NCBI GenBank assembly: GCA_963626805.1
Contig: CAVFXS010000049.1
Span: 1 to 21,582 of the forward strand
Length of the DNA stretch: 21,582 nucleotides
Source of the DNA: CAG-632 sp963626805
Lineage (GTDB): Bacteria > Bacillota > Clostridia > Lachnospirales > Lachnospiraceae
Direction of reading: 5' to 3'
Part shown: positions 21,545 to 21,582 of the stretch, piece by piece
Numbering within the stretch: position 1 is the stretch's first letter
How the letters are laid out: the number at the start of each line of letters is the position of its first letter
The notes under the pieces: generated by a model
What the model was told of the DNA's origin: nothing
Databases searched by the model: none
The model's input: the letters and a program-made list of their open reading frames with translations, nothing else
Position numbers and translations under genes: made by a program

Positions 21545-21582
21545 ATGAGGAGAAGAAGTTGGCGAATGTTGCTTCTTTGTAT

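Noticed and set aside
1..21582. CRISPR arrays, tRNA or rRNA genes, replication origin
   Set aside because: No regularly spaced identical repeats beyond the four IS21-end copies, no cloverleaf or rRNA-like sequence and no DnaA-box cluster were noticed by eye; a tRNAscan/CRISPR search was not possible.

Overview
The window looks like a chromosomal segment of an anaerobic, low-to-moderate GC Clostridia genome, most likely Lachnospiraceae. The main evidence is a pyruvate formate-lyase/activase pair next to a divergent Crp/Fnr regulator, a T-box leader in front of thrS, a CrtO-family small membrane protein, DUF4186, and strong GGAGG ribosome binding sites throughout. This assignment rests on recognition of protein families, not on a search. 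Almost every gene lies on the minus strand. The clear exceptions are the Crp/Fnr gene and a decayed IS21 element.

Region 1 (about 1-7,100) is visibly AT-richer and reads as an accessory island. Reading down the minus strand, it holds a toxin-antitoxin pair (HigB-like toxin, then a HigA-type antitoxin fused to an ImmA/IrrE-like metallopeptidase). Next come a DEDDh exonuclease with a topoisomerase-type zinc finger and an IS21 remnant with stacked 22-bp end repeats. Last is a two-gene module: a small helix-turn-helix protein followed by a very large RecD-like helicase with an N-terminal Cys-rich domain and a C-terminal PD-(D/E)XK-like nuclease domain. The helicase is split by a one-base frameshift near 985; restored, it would be about 1,219 residues. 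The module has its own promoter with an inverted repeat filling the spacer. It is the best candidate here for an uncharacterised (probably anti-mobile-element) system, in a broken form.

Region 2 (about 7,140-11,270) holds two minus-strand operons with readable terminators. The first is a YgjP-like metallopeptidase, a PPOX-fold flavoprotein, DUF4186 and a VOC protein, with tight overlaps. The second is an alpha/beta hydrolase, a fumarylacetoacetate-hydrolase-family enzyme and a 72-aa protein. Two short coding relics lie between them.

Region 3 (about 11,270-16,420) is the fermentation block: pflB, a terminator, pflA, the divergently transcribed Crp/Fnr regulator, then a membrane-anchored alpha/beta hydrolase convergent with it. 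A 20-bp inverted repeat sits at the convergent junction.

Region 4 (about 16,420-21,582) holds thrS (a form without the TGS domain) under a Thr-specific T-box. It is followed by a minus-strand operon: GNAT acetyltransferase, sugar O-acetyltransferase, a truncated flavoprotein relic, a CrtO-family membrane protein and a Cys-rich small protein. A promoter pointing right leaves the window at its right edge.
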